From assembly GCF_003337315.1 (NCBI RefSeq), contig NZ_QPJV01000002.1, positions 124,001 through 188,000 of the forward strand: a stretch of DNA of 64,000 nucleotides, written 5' to 3'. The position numbers and the translations under genes are program-made. Below the pieces are notes generated by a model. The model worked only from the letters and a program-made list of their open reading frames with translations, made no database searches and was not told the origin of the DNA. This document shows, piece after piece, positions 47,058-56,685 of this stretch. This stretch comes from Vagococcus fluvialis. GTDB lineage: Bacteria > Bacillota > Bacilli > Lactobacillales > Vagococcaceae. Position 1 is the stretch's first letter; every line of letters begins with the position of its first letter.

Positions 47058-48773
47058 ATGAAACTAGATATTAGGGAAATACCTTTTTCTAGGCGAGGAT
47101 CTTATTTTGCTATTTCGTATTTAACACAAACTAAAAGTCTATGGATTAGAGATGTGCATGGTGGCGATGAGTCACCTAGCACTCTCTTTGAGCTTTTTAT
47201 AGATGGTTCTTCAAATATTTATGAGGAAGAATTTTTAAAAAAATACGAAGTGATTGTAAATGAGACAAAACTTGTTATCAAAGAAAAAGTAAGTGATAAT
47301 CGATTAGAAATAATTTATCCAACTAGTGAGCAATTACGGATAAAAAATCAAGGGTTAAAAGTAACTCTAAAAGCTGATAAGGTACGCTATGATACGTTGA
47401 ATCAAATAGAGGAAAAGCGATTTGAATATATTTCTTACAAGAAAGAAACCAAATATTTATTAGATTTTTCGACAACGGCTTTTACATTAGAAGCGCCGTG
47501 GTACAGAGTTGGAAATGAATTTATTACAATTGATTTAAGCGATAACCAAGAATTATTATTTACCAATTACCAAGTTACACCGACAGAATTTATTCCATTT
47601 GAAATGGCATTTGATAGAGAACTAGAAAAAGTACAATCTGAATTTCAAAATTGGCGAGATGGTTTTGGTGGTTATGAACTATATGACAAAGGTTTTGATT
47701 TATCTACATATATTATTTGGTCAAGCATCGTTAGAGAAGATGGACTGCTAAGTGGTGAATCTATTTATATGTCTAAAAATTGGATGCAAAATATTTGGAG
47801 CTGGGATAATTGTTTTAATGCATTAGGAGTTTCTAAAGTTGAACCTGAGTTAGCGTTTAACCAATTTTTTATTTTTGTTAAACATCAACATGAATCTGGT
47901 GTCTATCCTGATTTTATTAATGACAAATTTAGATCATACAATTGTGTAAAACCTCCAATTCATGCTTGGGCATATCAATTATTAATGAATGAAAGTGATT
48001 ATTTTAAAGAAGTAAATCGCTTGAAACTCATCTATAAGAGTATTGTAAAAACAACTGAATTTTGGTTAACAAGTAGAGTGAAGGAGATAGGAGAACTTCC
48101 TTATTACACCCATGGTAATGATTCAGGATGGGATAATGCTAGTATATTTCATGAAGGGTTACCTGTGATTGCTCCTGATTTGACGGCTTATCTAATTCAA
48201 CAGCTAGACTTATTAAGTGATTGGGCAGAGTTGCTAGATTTAGAAACTGAAAGTAAAAAGTGGAAAGAAATTGCTGACTCTTTAACTGATAAATTAATTA
48301 AAGAGTTGTATGACAGTAATAAGAAGCAATTTATAGCTAAATCTATGATGACAGGACGAGAAATTGAACGGTATGATAGTTTGATTTTACAGTTACCAAT
48401 TGTTATTTCATATCGTTTACCTAAAGTAATAAAAGAGAATTTGATTGAAAATCTAATGAGCCGATTTGAATCTGAATTTGGGTTAACAACAGAATCTTCA
48501 AAAAGTTTACTTTATCAAGTCGATGGCTATTGGTTAGGTCCTATATGGGCTCCTGAAACATATATCTTTTTTGATGCGTTACATAGAGCTGGTGAAATTG
48601 ACATGTCTAAAAGAATTGCTGAAAAGTATTGTTTATTAGGTGAAACAGGTGGTATGGCGGAAAACTACAATCCAGAGACTGGTTCAGGTAATGATGACTT
48701 ATCATTTACTTGGACATCTAGTGTTTTCTTAAAGTTAAGAGAGTTCGTTTTAAAGGGAAGAAGTCATGAATAG
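47058..48773 (+). CDS. GH63/GH37-like (alpha/alpha)6 glycoside hydrolase
   Basis: 571 residues from ATG 47058; the in-frame ATG 47040 is upstream of the AGGAGAG site. The N-terminal 200 residues are beta-rich. The C-terminal domain is an (alpha/alpha)6 barrel with YMSKNWMQNIWSWDNCFNALG, HGNDSGWDNAS, YWLGPIWAPETYIFFDAL and the final TGSGNDDLSFTWTS, the pattern of MGH1/GH63-like glycosidases. It should release glucose or mannose from a small glycoside. It overlaps the next gene by 8 bases and probably acts after or alongside the GH2 enzyme. Confidence 0.82.
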   Translation: MKLDIREIPFSRRGSYFAISYLTQTKSLWIRDVHGGDESPSTLFELFIDGSSNIYEEEFLKKYEVIVNETKLVIKEKVSDNRLEIIYPTSEQLRIKNQGLKVTLKADKVRYDTLNQIEEKRFEYISYKKETKYLLDFSTTAFTLEAPWYRVGNEFITIDLSDNQELLFTNYQVTPTEFIPFEMAFDRELEKVQSEFQNWRDGFGGYELYDKGFDLSTYIIWSSIVREDGLLSGESIYMSKNWMQNIWSWDNCFNALGVSKVEPELAFNQFFIFVKHQHESGVYPDFINDKFRSYNCVKPPIHAWAYQLLMNESDYFKEVNRLKLIYKSIVKTTEFWLTSRVKEIGELPYYTHGNDSGWDNASIFHEGLPVIAPDLTAYLIQQLDLLSDWAELLDLETESKKWKEIADSLTDKLIKELYDSNKKQFIAKSMMTGREIERYDSLILQLPIVISYRLPKVIKENLIENLMSRFESEFGLTTESSKSLLYQVDGYWLGPIWAPETYIFFDALHRAGEIDMSKRIAEKYCLLGETGGMAENYNPETGSGNDDLSFTWTSSVFLKLREFVLKGRSHE

Positions 48774-49638
48774 TTATATTGGAAAAATTGGATTAATGTT
48801 AGTGGCTATTATCTGGGGGACAGGGTTTGTTGCCAGTGCGCTTGCTTTAGAGAATTATTCGGCATATCAGATTTTAGCAATTCGTTTTACAATAGCATTT
48901 TTGGTTCTACTCGTATTGAATATAAAACGGTTAAAAGCTTTATCAGCAAAAACAATCAAACGAGGATCTCTTTTAGGTGTTTTCTTGTTTTTAGCTTTTG
49001 CATTTCAAACAGTGGGCTTACAATTCACAACCCCTTCAAAAAATGCTTTTTTAACTGCTGTTAACGTAGTGATTGTTCCATTTTTAGGTTATTTATTATT
49101 AAAGAAAAAGCTATCAGTAAAGAGCATAGTAGGTAGTTTTGTTACATTAATCGGAATTGCCTTATTGTCTTTAACTGGTTCAGTAGGAAGTTTTAATTTA
49201 GGAGATATCCTTACTTTAATTTGTGCAGTATTTTTTGCCCTTCAAATATTTGTAACAGACCTTTTTGTTAATGAAGAAGAAACTTGGTCTTTGATGCTTT
49301 TACAAATGGGAAGTGCTGCGATACTGTCATGGATAACCTTATTTGTAACAGGAGACACATTACCGGTATTAGAATTTAAAAGTTTAATGCCTGTATTGTA
49401 TCTAGGATTAGTAAGTACGTTACTAGCTTACTTTATTCAAACCGCTTCTCAGAAATATACAACAAGTTCCCAAGCTGCAATAATTTTATCGACAGAAGCC
49501 TTTTTTGGGATGATAAGTTCGGTTATAATTTTAAGTGAGAGAGTTTCTATTAATATGCTAGTTGGAGCAGTTTTTATTTTTATAGGTATTTTAATAGTAG
49601 AACTAGAGTTCAAATTATTGGTTAAGGGAAGGAGTTAA
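48766..49638 (+). CDS. EamA/DMT family transporter
   Basis: 290 residues, ten predicted helices in two EamA repeats (about 5-140 and 148-285). Marks are AIIWGTGFVASALAL, TPSKNAFLTAVNVVIVPFLGYLL and TSSQAAIILSTEAFFGMISS. These carry metabolites, often out of the cell. Within a glycoside operon it could export a surplus product. The 8-base overlap with the glycosidase gene supports co-transcription. Confidence 0.87.
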   Translation: MNSYIGKIGLMLVAIIWGTGFVASALALENYSAYQILAIRFTIAFLVLLVLNIKRLKALSAKTIKRGSLLGVFLFLAFAFQTVGLQFTTPSKNAFLTAVNVVIVPFLGYLLLKKKLSVKSIVGSFVTLIGIALLSLTGSVGSFNLGDILTLICAVFFALQIFVTDLFVNEEETWSLMLLQMGSAAILSWITLFVTGDTLPVLEFKSLMPVLYLGLVSTLLAYFIQTASQKYTTSSQAAIILSTEAFFGMISSVIILSERVSINMLVGAVFIFIGILIVELEFKLLVKGRS

Positions 49639-49639
49639 G

Positions 49640-50635
49640 ATGAAAAAGAAAAAAAATCCCACCATAAAAGATATTGCAGCAATCGCAGATGTTTCTCCGG
49701 CTACAGTTTCAAGAGTGCTTAACTATGATACGGCTTTAAATGTACCGAATGAGACGAGAAGACGAGTTTTTGAAGCTGCGGAAGAATTAGAGTACGAATC
49801 CCCAGGGGCAAAAAAGAGAAAAAATAAGCAATCTGTTTTCGGATTCTTTAGTACCTATTCAGCAGAAGCAGAGTTAGAGGATGTATACTACTTGGCGGTT
49901 CGAGTGGCAGTAGAAAAATATGCAACTATGAATGATATCCAAATAGAGATGATTGACAGAACTTCTAAAAAAGATATTTTAAGTAAAATAGAAGGAGTTT
50001 TATGTCTTGGCAGTTTTGAAAATGAGGATGCTGATTGGTTAAAAAATCTAGGTAAACCAGCTGTTTTTGTAGATACCTTTAGAGAGAATGATGACTTTAG
50101 TTCTGTACTGATTGATACTCGTCTAGGAACTAAGAAAGCTATGGATTGTCTGCTGGAGAATGGTCATGAAAAAATTGGCTTTATTGGTGGTATAGACATA
50201 CCGGGGGAAAAAGACACCAGGCAGCTAGTCTTTGAGGAGAGACTTAACAATCTCTCTTTACTAAAAGCAGAGTGGGTTAAATTAGGTCAATACACACCTA
50301 AAGATGGTTATAGATTATTTAAGGAGTTAATGACTCAAAAAGAGCGCCCAACTGCAGTTTTTATAGCTAATGATTCTATGGCAGTTGGTTGCTATAAAGC
50401 AGCTCATGAACTTGGACTTAGAATTCCTGAGGATATTAGTTTGATTGGTTTTAATGATTTGGCTTCAGCTGAGTTTTTAATCCCTGCCTTAACAACTATC
50501 CATCTGCCTATTGATTATTTAGTGGAGGTTGCAACAACTCTTTTAAAACGCTCAATCGAGAAACCTTTACCATATCCAGTAAAAGTTGTTATCCCTCCTC
50601 GATTGATTGAGAGAGACAGTATTAGTAAAATATAA
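49640..50635 (+). CDS. LacI family regulator of the glycoside operon
   Basis: 331 residues. N-terminal helix-turn-helix TIKDIAAIADVSPATVSRVLNYD with hinge RRRVFEAAEELEYE, then a periplasmic-binding-protein-like domain of the EbgR/GalR type (KIGFIGGIDIPGEKDTRQ, TAVFIANDSMAVGCYKAAHELGLRIPEDISLIGFNDL). It begins one base after the EamA gene and is the last gene of the operon, probably controlling it through the operator-like sequences near 40925. Confidence 0.93.
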   Translation: MKKKKNPTIKDIAAIADVSPATVSRVLNYDTALNVPNETRRRVFEAAEELEYESPGAKKRKNKQSVFGFFSTYSAEAELEDVYYLAVRVAVEKYATMNDIQIEMIDRTSKKDILSKIEGVLCLGSFENEDADWLKNLGKPAVFVDTFRENDDFSSVLIDTRLGTKKAMDCLLENGHEKIGFIGGIDIPGEKDTRQLVFEERLNNLSLLKAEWVKLGQYTPKDGYRLFKELMTQKERPTAVFIANDSMAVGCYKAAHELGLRIPEDISLIGFNDLASAEFLIPALTTIHLPIDYLVEVATTLLKRSIEKPLPYPVKVVIPPRLIERDSISKI

Positions 50636-50636
50636 T

Positions 50637-50677
50637 AAAAACTGTTGAAATCTTTTGAGACTTCAGCAGTTTTTTTG
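50637..50677 (+). terminator. Terminator of the glycoside operon
   Basis: AAAACTGTTGAA / TTCAGCAGTTTT stem (one G-U pair) with T7. Confidence 0.8.
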
Positions 50678-50712
50678 TTATCATGATAGAATAAACAAAA
50701 GGAGTGATAACG

Positions 50713-51030
50713 ATGACTAATGAAACATTGATACAGTTAATGAAAAAAATCGGATCTGATAAAACTTATTTAACAGATGGTTATTACCGAATCAGAGACA
50801 ATAAATCAGGTCAAAAAGAGCTAGCGTTCTTAAAACCTGATGGCTGTGGTACAACTAGTGTTAATCCGCAAATTACAGTTGAAGAAGTGGATGGAAATTG
50901 GCTAGCTGTAAAATTAATGGATATGGGAAATAATTCGACAAAATTTCTTATTAGAGACGACGCGACAAAAGAAGAACTTGATAATGAACTTGAGAAATTA
51001 ATCAAAAAAATGGAAGAAGCAATTCAATAA
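50713..51030 (+). CDS. Hypothetical 105-residue protein
   Basis: Start ATG 50713 (MTNETLIQLMKKIG) after AAAGGAGTG. A small alpha/beta protein with a basic helix, a strand-rich middle (YYRIRDNKSGQKELAF, VEEVDGNWLAVKLM) and an acidic helical end (KEELDNELEKLIKKMEEA). No signal peptide or membrane segment. No family was recognised. A terminator (51037-51068) follows. Confidence 0.6.
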   Translation: MTNETLIQLMKKIGSDKTYLTDGYYRIRDNKSGQKELAFLKPDGCGTTSVNPQITVEEVDGNWLAVKLMDMGNNSTKFLIRDDATKEELDNELEKLIKKMEEAIQ

Positions 51031-51036
51031 ATCTTT

Positions 51037-51068
51037 AAGACTGATAAAAAAATATCAGTCTTTTTTCT
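51037..51068 (+). terminator. Terminator after the 105-residue protein
   Basis: AAGACTGATA-AAAAAAA-TATCAGTCTT followed by T6. Confidence 0.8.
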
Positions 51069-51318
51069 TTACCAAAATACGTGTAGTTGCGTTATTTTTA
51101 TATAGCAAATAAACAAACAATTTCTTATTAATAAACAATTTTTTGATTCGAAATCTAAGTAAACAAATTGTTATATTTCATGTAAAGAAGTTAGAGAAAA
51201 TGAAAAATAAATTAAATTAAAATTAAAAAAAGACTTTACAAGTTAATTTTTATATAGTAACTTGAAGGAGTTAAGTAAAGAGCATACAAAAAGAAAACGA
51301 AGGAAAGGAGAATGACTC

Positions 51319-51405
51319 ATGTTAACTATTAACTTAATCAATCAAAACAATGTAAATAGAAAATGTATGGATCAACTATCTCCTTATTTCAGAGAAATTC
51401 AGTAA
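51319..51405 (+). CDS. 28-residue leader peptide of the ABC exporter operon
   Basis: ATG 51319 lies eight bases after AAAGGAG and reads MLTINLINQNNVNRKCMDQL and eight more residues to TAA 51403-51405. It has an excellent ribosome binding site for so short a frame. It is followed by a terminator hairpin (51471-51519) before the exporter start at 51586. In B. subtilis the homologous exporter bmrCD is controlled by translation of the short bmrB leader, with ribosome stalling by antibiotics preventing termination. The same design is inferred here. The second ATG at 51312 gives only six codons and is too close to the ribosome binding site. Confidence 0.65.
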   Translation: MLTINLINQNNVNRKCMDQLSPYFREIQ

Positions 51406-51470
51406 TTAGCAAGGTCTTTTTGTGTAGAAGTCTGTCTAAATAAATGATTTTTTATGAATAAACAAGTGCC

Positions 51471-51519
51471 AACCGGTAAATTGTGGAGCAGTAGGATTCG
51501 ACAATTTATGGGTTTTTTT
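51471..51519 (+). terminator. Attenuator-like terminator in the exporter leader
   Basis: AACCGGTAAATTGT pairs with ACAATTTATGGGTT (13 pairs including one G-U, one mismatch), with a 16-base loop, then T7. It lies between leader peptide and exporter gene with no other gene in between, so read-through must be regulated or partial. The complete set of alternative pairings was not computed. Confidence 0.72.
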
Positions 51520-51585
51520 GTGCGCTTTTTTACATAAAAACAGGAGATTTTAGCTCTTGTTTCAGAAGGTGAGGAATAAAAATTT

Positions 51586-53328
51586 ATGTTAAAAACATTT
51601 TGGACTTATATTAAAAAACATCCCGTTGTATATGGAATAGCAACTTTTTTTGCATTATTATCATCGGTCTTAGCTATTATGCCAAATTTGATGATTCAAC
51701 GATTTATTGACGCGATTGTTGATCAAACATTAGCCAAAGAAAATCTTTGGGTCTATCTAATAACTTTTCTAATCAGTATTATTTGTATCTATGTTGTAGA
51801 TGTGATTTGGGTAATTACTCTATTTGGTCAGTCTTATCGCTATCAATCAGAGTTAAGAAAAAAAGTGTATCAAAAATTATTACACTTAAGAACACCATTT
51901 TATGAAAAGTTTCGTTCAGGAGATTTAATGACACGAATGACCAGTGACATTGATTATCTAGGCGATACTATTGGTTACGGCTTTATGTTGATAGTTTCCA
52001 ATGTAACTTGGACGATTAGTGTCCTAACGATTATGATTATGACAACTTCTTGGAAAGCAGCTTTGGTCAGTGTGTTACCTTTGATCTTATTTGGTTATAT
52101 TGTCTTTAAATTATGGACAAAAATTGATGTGTTGTATGAAGATAACCGAGACTCTGTGGCGAAATTAAGTAATGAAGTTCTTGAAATGGTTGACGGGGTA
52201 CGTGTGATGCGTGCTTATGGTAAAAAAGATTTAGAGCAGGAGCGTTTTCAAAAAAGAACGTCGCAAGTTCTGAAAAAAGCTAATAATTTAGTTGTTTATA
52301 ACGGTGTGATTGCTCAAATTGCTAAGTTACTAACAGGTTTAAGTATGGGAGTCGGTTTAACTTACAGTGGATTTTTAGTCAGCCAAGGGCAAATGACACT
52401 AGGTCAGCTAATTGCCTTCCAAATTTATTTAGGTATGTTAAGTGGTGCTGTGTGGGGCTTATCAGATATTGTTTTAGTTTACCAACAAGGAAACGTTTCA
52501 TTTAGAAAAATAGAAGAGCTATTAACAGCAGAAGATACTTTAGAAAAATCAGGTTCTTTAGTTGTTGAAAAAATTGAGCAAATTGATTTTGAAGACTATA
52601 TGTTTAAATACCCAACAAGTGAAGCGGTGACTCTAAAAACCATTGATTTTCATTTGGAACGTGGTGAAACTTTAGGAATTGTAGGAAAAACTGGTAGTGG
52701 GAAAACGACTTTAGTTAAACAATTACTACGTCAGTATCCAGTAGGTGAAACAGGAGCTATTCGAATTAATGGACGCTTGATTCAAGACTATGACATGAAA
52801 GCGTTAGAAGGATTAATTGGATATGTTCCACAAGAACATATTCTGTTTTCTAAAACAGTTGGCCATAATATTCATTTTGGTAATCCATTAGCTGGGGAAG
52901 AAGATATGTCTGAAGCTATTGAATCTGCTGACTTTTCAAAAGACTTAGATAGAATGTCAGAAGGTTTAGCTACTTTAATTGGAGAAAAAGGTGTTTCAAT
53001 TTCTGGTGGACAAAAACAACGTGTCTCAATTGCCAGAGCTTTAATTAGACAACCAGATTTGCTAGTTTTAGATGATTCCCTTTCAGCAGTAGATGCTAAA
53101 ACTGAGCGAGCAATTATTAATAATATTCAAGAGATTCGCCAAGATAAAACGAATGTGATTGTCACTCACCGTTTATCAGCTGTAGCGGAAGCGGATAAGG
53201 TATTAGTTCTTGAAGACGGTAAAATTGTAGAAGCAGGTACACCTAGTGAATTACTAGCAAATAAAGGTTGGTACTACAACCAATACATGACTCAACAAAT
53301 GGAGGTGAAAGAAAATGAAAACATTTAA
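51586..53328 (+). CDS. Heterodimeric ABC multidrug exporter subunit with degenerate site (BmrC/EfrC-like)
   Basis: 580 residues: six membrane helices (about 15-310) and a C-terminal ATPase domain. Walker A is GKTGSGKTT and the signature SISGGQKQR is canonical. The Walker B end is LLVLDDSLSAVD, with Asp in place of the catalytic Glu, which marks the degenerate half of BmrCD/LmrCD/EfrCD/TM287-288 type exporters. It exports drugs and lipophilic compounds together with the next protein. ATG 51586 follows AAGGTGAGG. Confidence 0.9.
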   Translation: MLKTFWTYIKKHPVVYGIATFFALLSSVLAIMPNLMIQRFIDAIVDQTLAKENLWVYLITFLISIICIYVVDVIWVITLFGQSYRYQSELRKKVYQKLLHLRTPFYEKFRSGDLMTRMTSDIDYLGDTIGYGFMLIVSNVTWTISVLTIMIMTTSWKAALVSVLPLILFGYIVFKLWTKIDVLYEDNRDSVAKLSNEVLEMVDGVRVMRAYGKKDLEQERFQKRTSQVLKKANNLVVYNGVIAQIAKLLTGLSMGVGLTYSGFLVSQGQMTLGQLIAFQIYLGMLSGAVWGLSDIVLVYQQGNVSFRKIEELLTAEDTLEKSGSLVVEKIEQIDFEDYMFKYPTSEAVTLKTIDFHLERGETLGIVGKTGSGKTTLVKQLLRQYPVGETGAIRINGRLIQDYDMKALEGLIGYVPQEHILFSKTVGHNIHFGNPLAGEEDMSEAIESADFSKDLDRMSEGLATLIGEKGVSISGGQKQRVSIARALIRQPDLLVLDDSLSAVDAKTERAIINNIQEIRQDKTNVIVTHRLSAVAEADKVLVLEDGKIVEAGTPSELLANKGWYYNQYMTQQMEVKENENI

Positions 53329-55066
53329 ACGATTATTAAGTTATTTTAAACATGAACCATTAAAGTATACATTTGGTATTATATTATCCTTTGTCTCAGC
53401 TATGACGGCTATTTACGCACCCTTAATTGGTAAAGAGATGATTGATTATGTTTCTTTACAAATCAATGCTCAAGAAGCTGTTGAATTAAGCTTTTTATTT
53501 CAAAAATTTGGTTGGTTTATGATAGTGACCTTATTTAGTAGTTTATGTGGTTATGCTAGTTACTTATTGTTATCTTATGCGTCAAATGGCGTAAGTAAAA
53601 CTCTACGTGACGAAGCCTTTTCTCATATGCAAAAACTACCTATTTCTTACTTTGATGATAAACCAGCTGGAAAAATCTCAGCAAGAATCGTCAATGATGT
53701 GGAGTTACTTAGAACCAACTTTTATTTGAACTTTAGTAATATGGTGATTATCAATGTTTTAACAGTTATTGCTATTTATATTGCCTTATTCTTAGTCAGT
53801 CCTGAAATTGGAACAGGTTTACTTTTCTTATTGCCATTTTTTGCAATCTGGCAGTGGATTTATATTAAACTAGCCGCACCAATTAATAAAAGATGGCGTG
53901 AAAGTGTCAGTGAGCTAAATAGTCACACCGCTGAAATTGTTCAAGGTGTATCCATTGTTCAGCTCTATCACCAAGAAGATAATATGTTAGCAGAATTTGA
54001 AGAAACTAATCAAGAATGGCTAGATACAAGAATTAAATCTATTCGACTAGATGGCAGTTTATCATGGGATTTTTCAACATTTATTAAAAATTTAGTGATG
54101 TTTGCTGTCCTAATGTTTTTAGGAACTCAATTTGTTGATGGTTTATTAGGCTTTTCTATTGGAACGATTTACGTGATTATTAATTATATCAATCATTTAT
54201 TTGATCCGATTTTAACCTTAGTTCGAATGATGTCGACATTACAACAGGCTTTATCTGGCGGAAAGCGTGTTTTTGAATTATTAGATGAAGAGGTAGAAGC
54301 TGATACAACAAAAGAAATTAATTTTAAGCAAGGTGATGTTGTTTTTAATGATGTTTCCTTTGGATATAATCCTGATGTTCCTGTTTTAAAACATATTAAT
54401 TTCTCTGCTAAAAAAGGAGAAACAATTGGTTTAGTAGGACATACTGGGTCGGGGAAAAGTTCGATTATTAATTTACTGTTTAGATTTTATGATCCACAAA
54501 AAGGACAAGTATTAATTGATAATCAGCCTTTAGTTGATTACAGTCGTGAAAGTATTCGTGACCATATGGGAATTGTATTACAGGAACCCTATTTATTTAG
54601 TGGGACTGTGGCAAGTAATGTGAGTATGAATGATCCACGAATAACAGATGAAATGGTGGAAGAGGCTCTTTTAAAAGTTGGTGGCAAAGAGTTAATTGCT
54701 AAACTTCCTCAAGGGATTCATGAGCCAGTTGTAGAAAAAGGGCAGTCTTTCTCGTCAGGTGAGAGACAATTAATCGCTTTTGCTAGAACTTTAGCTAGTA
54801 ATCCTAAAATACTTATTTTAGATGAAGCCACGTCTCACATTGATACAGAAACAGAAGAAATTATTCAACATGCCATGGAAGTTGTAAAAGAAGGGCGAAC
54901 AACCTTTATTATTGCTCACCGCTTGTCGACTATTCAAAATGCTAATCAAATTTTAGTTTTAGATGAAGGGGAAATCAAAGAGCAAGGAACTCATGAAAGT
55001 TTATTAAATATGAATCGATATTACGCTGAGATGTACCGATTACAGGCTCAAGTTTCAGCGAACTAA
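53315..55066 (+). CDS. Heterodimeric ABC multidrug exporter subunit with intact Walker B (BmrD/EfrD-like)
   Basis: 583 residues overlapping the first subunit by 14 bases. Six helices and an ATPase domain with Walker A GHTGSGKSS and Walker B LILDEATSHID (catalytic Glu present). The signature is FSSGERQL, altered from LSGGQ. Hence one composite ATP site is canonical and the other degenerate, as known for this family. Together the two proteins form the drug pump. Confidence 0.92.
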   Translation: MKTFKRLLSYFKHEPLKYTFGIILSFVSAMTAIYAPLIGKEMIDYVSLQINAQEAVELSFLFQKFGWFMIVTLFSSLCGYASYLLLSYASNGVSKTLRDEAFSHMQKLPISYFDDKPAGKISARIVNDVELLRTNFYLNFSNMVIINVLTVIAIYIALFLVSPEIGTGLLFLLPFFAIWQWIYIKLAAPINKRWRESVSELNSHTAEIVQGVSIVQLYHQEDNMLAEFEETNQEWLDTRIKSIRLDGSLSWDFSTFIKNLVMFAVLMFLGTQFVDGLLGFSIGTIYVIINYINHLFDPILTLVRMMSTLQQALSGGKRVFELLDEEVEADTTKEINFKQGDVVFNDVSFGYNPDVPVLKHINFSAKKGETIGLVGHTGSGKSSIINLLFRFYDPQKGQVLIDNQPLVDYSRESIRDHMGIVLQEPYLFSGTVASNVSMNDPRITDEMVEEALLKVGGKELIAKLPQGIHEPVVEKGQSFSSGERQLIAFARTLASNPKILILDEATSHIDTETEEIIQHAMEVVKEGRTTFIIAHRLSTIQNANQILVLDEGEIKEQGTHESLLNMNRYYAEMYRLQAQVSAN

Positions 55067-55071
55067 TAAAT

Positions 55072-55119
55072 AAGATTGTGATGTAAGTTTTAAAACTTAT
55101 ATCACAGTCTTATTTTTTT
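55072..55119 (+). terminator. Terminator of the exporter operon
   Basis: AAGATTGTGATGTAAGTTT / AACTTATATCACAGTCTT stem with a T-rich tail; related to the terminator at 24659. Confidence 0.82.
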
Positions 55120-55223
55120 ATTTTAATTATTTTTAATAAAACAGTTGCTTTTTCATATTATTTGAATTAATATTCATAACAAAGCGAATAAATGAATAAT
55201 TAATTCAAAAGGAGGAGAATATT

Positions 55224-55940
55224 ATGAATAATATGTTTTTGTTAGGTGTTGCAATGGATTTTGGAAAAATGATTAAATGGATTCCAACTTTTATTGACGG
55301 GATGATAGTAACAGTAGTTTTATCTTTAATGACTGTTTTTCTGGGTTCTATTCTTGGCCTAGTAGCTACATTCTTACAGCAATCTCAAAAAAAAAGTTTA
55401 AAAGCAGTAGCGAATATTTATACACAGATTATACGTGGAACACCACTACTAGTTCAGTTATACATTTGGTTATACGGTCTGCCATTAATTGGGATTTCTT
55501 TACCAATCTTGCCATTTTTAGGAGATGTTTATGGCTCAAGGGAATTTTTTACAGCAGTTGTTGCTTTATCGATTAATTCAGGTGCTTACATTTGTGAGTT
55601 ACTTAGGGGAGGACTTGAGTCTATTGATAAAGGACAAATGGAGGCAGGGAGATCTCTTGGGTTAAGTCGCAAAGAAACAATGAAGTCAGTCATTATTCCC
55701 CAAGCTATTCGTGTAGTGTTACCTGGTTTGGGAAACGAATTTATAGCTATGATTAAAGAATCATCTATTGTTTCAGTTGTAGGGATTTTTGATGTGATGT
55801 ATACCAGCAATATTGTTAAGGCTGCAACTTACTCAATATTTGAGCCTTTAATTATTGTGGCGATTATTTATTTTTTCCTAACTTACTCACTAACAGGCAT
55901 TATGAAACAACTGGAAAAGAGGTTAAGTGTTTATGATTGA
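55224..55940 (+). CDS. Amino-acid ABC transporter permease
   Basis: 238 residues, start ATG 55224 after AAAGGAGGAG. About five helices of the HisM/GlnP family: [40 protein letters not shown], and the EAA loop [34 protein letters not shown]. First gene of a four-gene operon with ATPase, binding protein and an M20 enzyme. The substrate is probably a polar amino acid or an N-acylated derivative. Confidence 0.92.
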   Translation: MNNMFLLGVAMDFGKMIKWIPTFIDGMIVTVVLSLMTVFLGSILGLVATFLQQSQKKSLKAVANIYTQIIRGTPLLVQLYIWLYGLPLIGISLPILPFLGDVYGSREFFTAVVALSINSGAYICELLRGGLESIDKGQMEAGRSLGLSRKETMKSVIIPQAIRVVLPGLGNEFIAMIKESSIVSVVGIFDVMYTSNIVKAATYSIFEPLIIVAIIYFFLTYSLTGIMKQLEKRLSVYD

Positions 55941-56667
55941 GACGATTGATTTAGAAAAAAATTATGATGAATTAGAGGTTTTGAAAGGAATTTCTACAAC
56001 AATAAAAAAAGGGGAGATAGTGGCGATTATCGGTTCTTCTGGTTCAGGTAAATCAACCTTTCTAAGATGTTTAAATTTAATGGAAAAACCAACTAAAGGA
56101 GATGTCTTATTTAAAGAAAAATCTCTTATTAAAGCAAGTAAAAAAGAATCAGAAGTTGATTTATTACGTCAGGAAATAGGAATGGTATTCCAACACTTTA
56201 ACTTATTTCCTAATATGACTGTTTTAGAAAATATCACGTTAGCTCCATTGAAATTAAAAAATAAGACAAAAAGTGAAGCTATTGATGAAGCAGAAGAATT
56301 GTTAAAAAAAGTTGGTTTACTAGATAAAAGAGATGTTTATCCAAATAAGTTATCAGGTGGTCAAAAACAACGGGTAGCCATTGCTAGAAGTTTGGCAATG
56401 AAACCAGAAGTAATGCTTTTTGACGAACCAACATCAGCCCTTGACCCAGAAATGGTAAAAGAAGTATTGCTCGTTATTCAAGAGTTAGCAGAAAGTGGTT
56501 TAACAACAGTGATTGTGACTCATGAAATGAATTTTGCTAAAAAAATTGCAACTCGTGTTTTATTTATTGATAAAGGTGTCATTGTTGAGGAGGGAACACC
56601 AGAAGAAATTTTTACTCAACCCAAAAAACAAAGAACGAAAGACTTTTTAGAGCAAATTACTTTTTAA
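55933..56667 (+). CDS. Amino-acid ABC transporter ATPase (GlnQ-like)
   Basis: 244 residues from ATG 55933, overlapping the permease gene by 8 bases. Walker [11 protein letters not shown]-loop [17 protein letters not shown], signature LSGGQKQR, Walker [17 protein letters not shown] and switch His in [10 protein letters not shown] are all intact. It energises the permease pair. Confidence 0.94.
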   Translation: MIETIDLEKNYDELEVLKGISTTIKKGEIVAIIGSSGSGKSTFLRCLNLMEKPTKGDVLFKEKSLIKASKKESEVDLLRQEIGMVFQHFNLFPNMTVLENITLAPLKLKNKTKSEAIDEAEELLKKVGLLDKRDVYPNKLSGGQKQRVAIARSLAMKPEVMLFDEPTSALDPEMVKEVLLVIQELAESGLTTVIVTHEMNFAKKIATRVLFIDKGVIVEEGTPEEIFTQPKKQRTKDFLEQITF

Positions 56668-56685
56668 AAAATGGAGGCGTTAATA

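Noticed and set aside
51312-51332. Alternative leader frame MTHVNY
   Set aside because: Its start is one base from the AAAGGAG site; the frame at 51319 has correct spacing and is longer.
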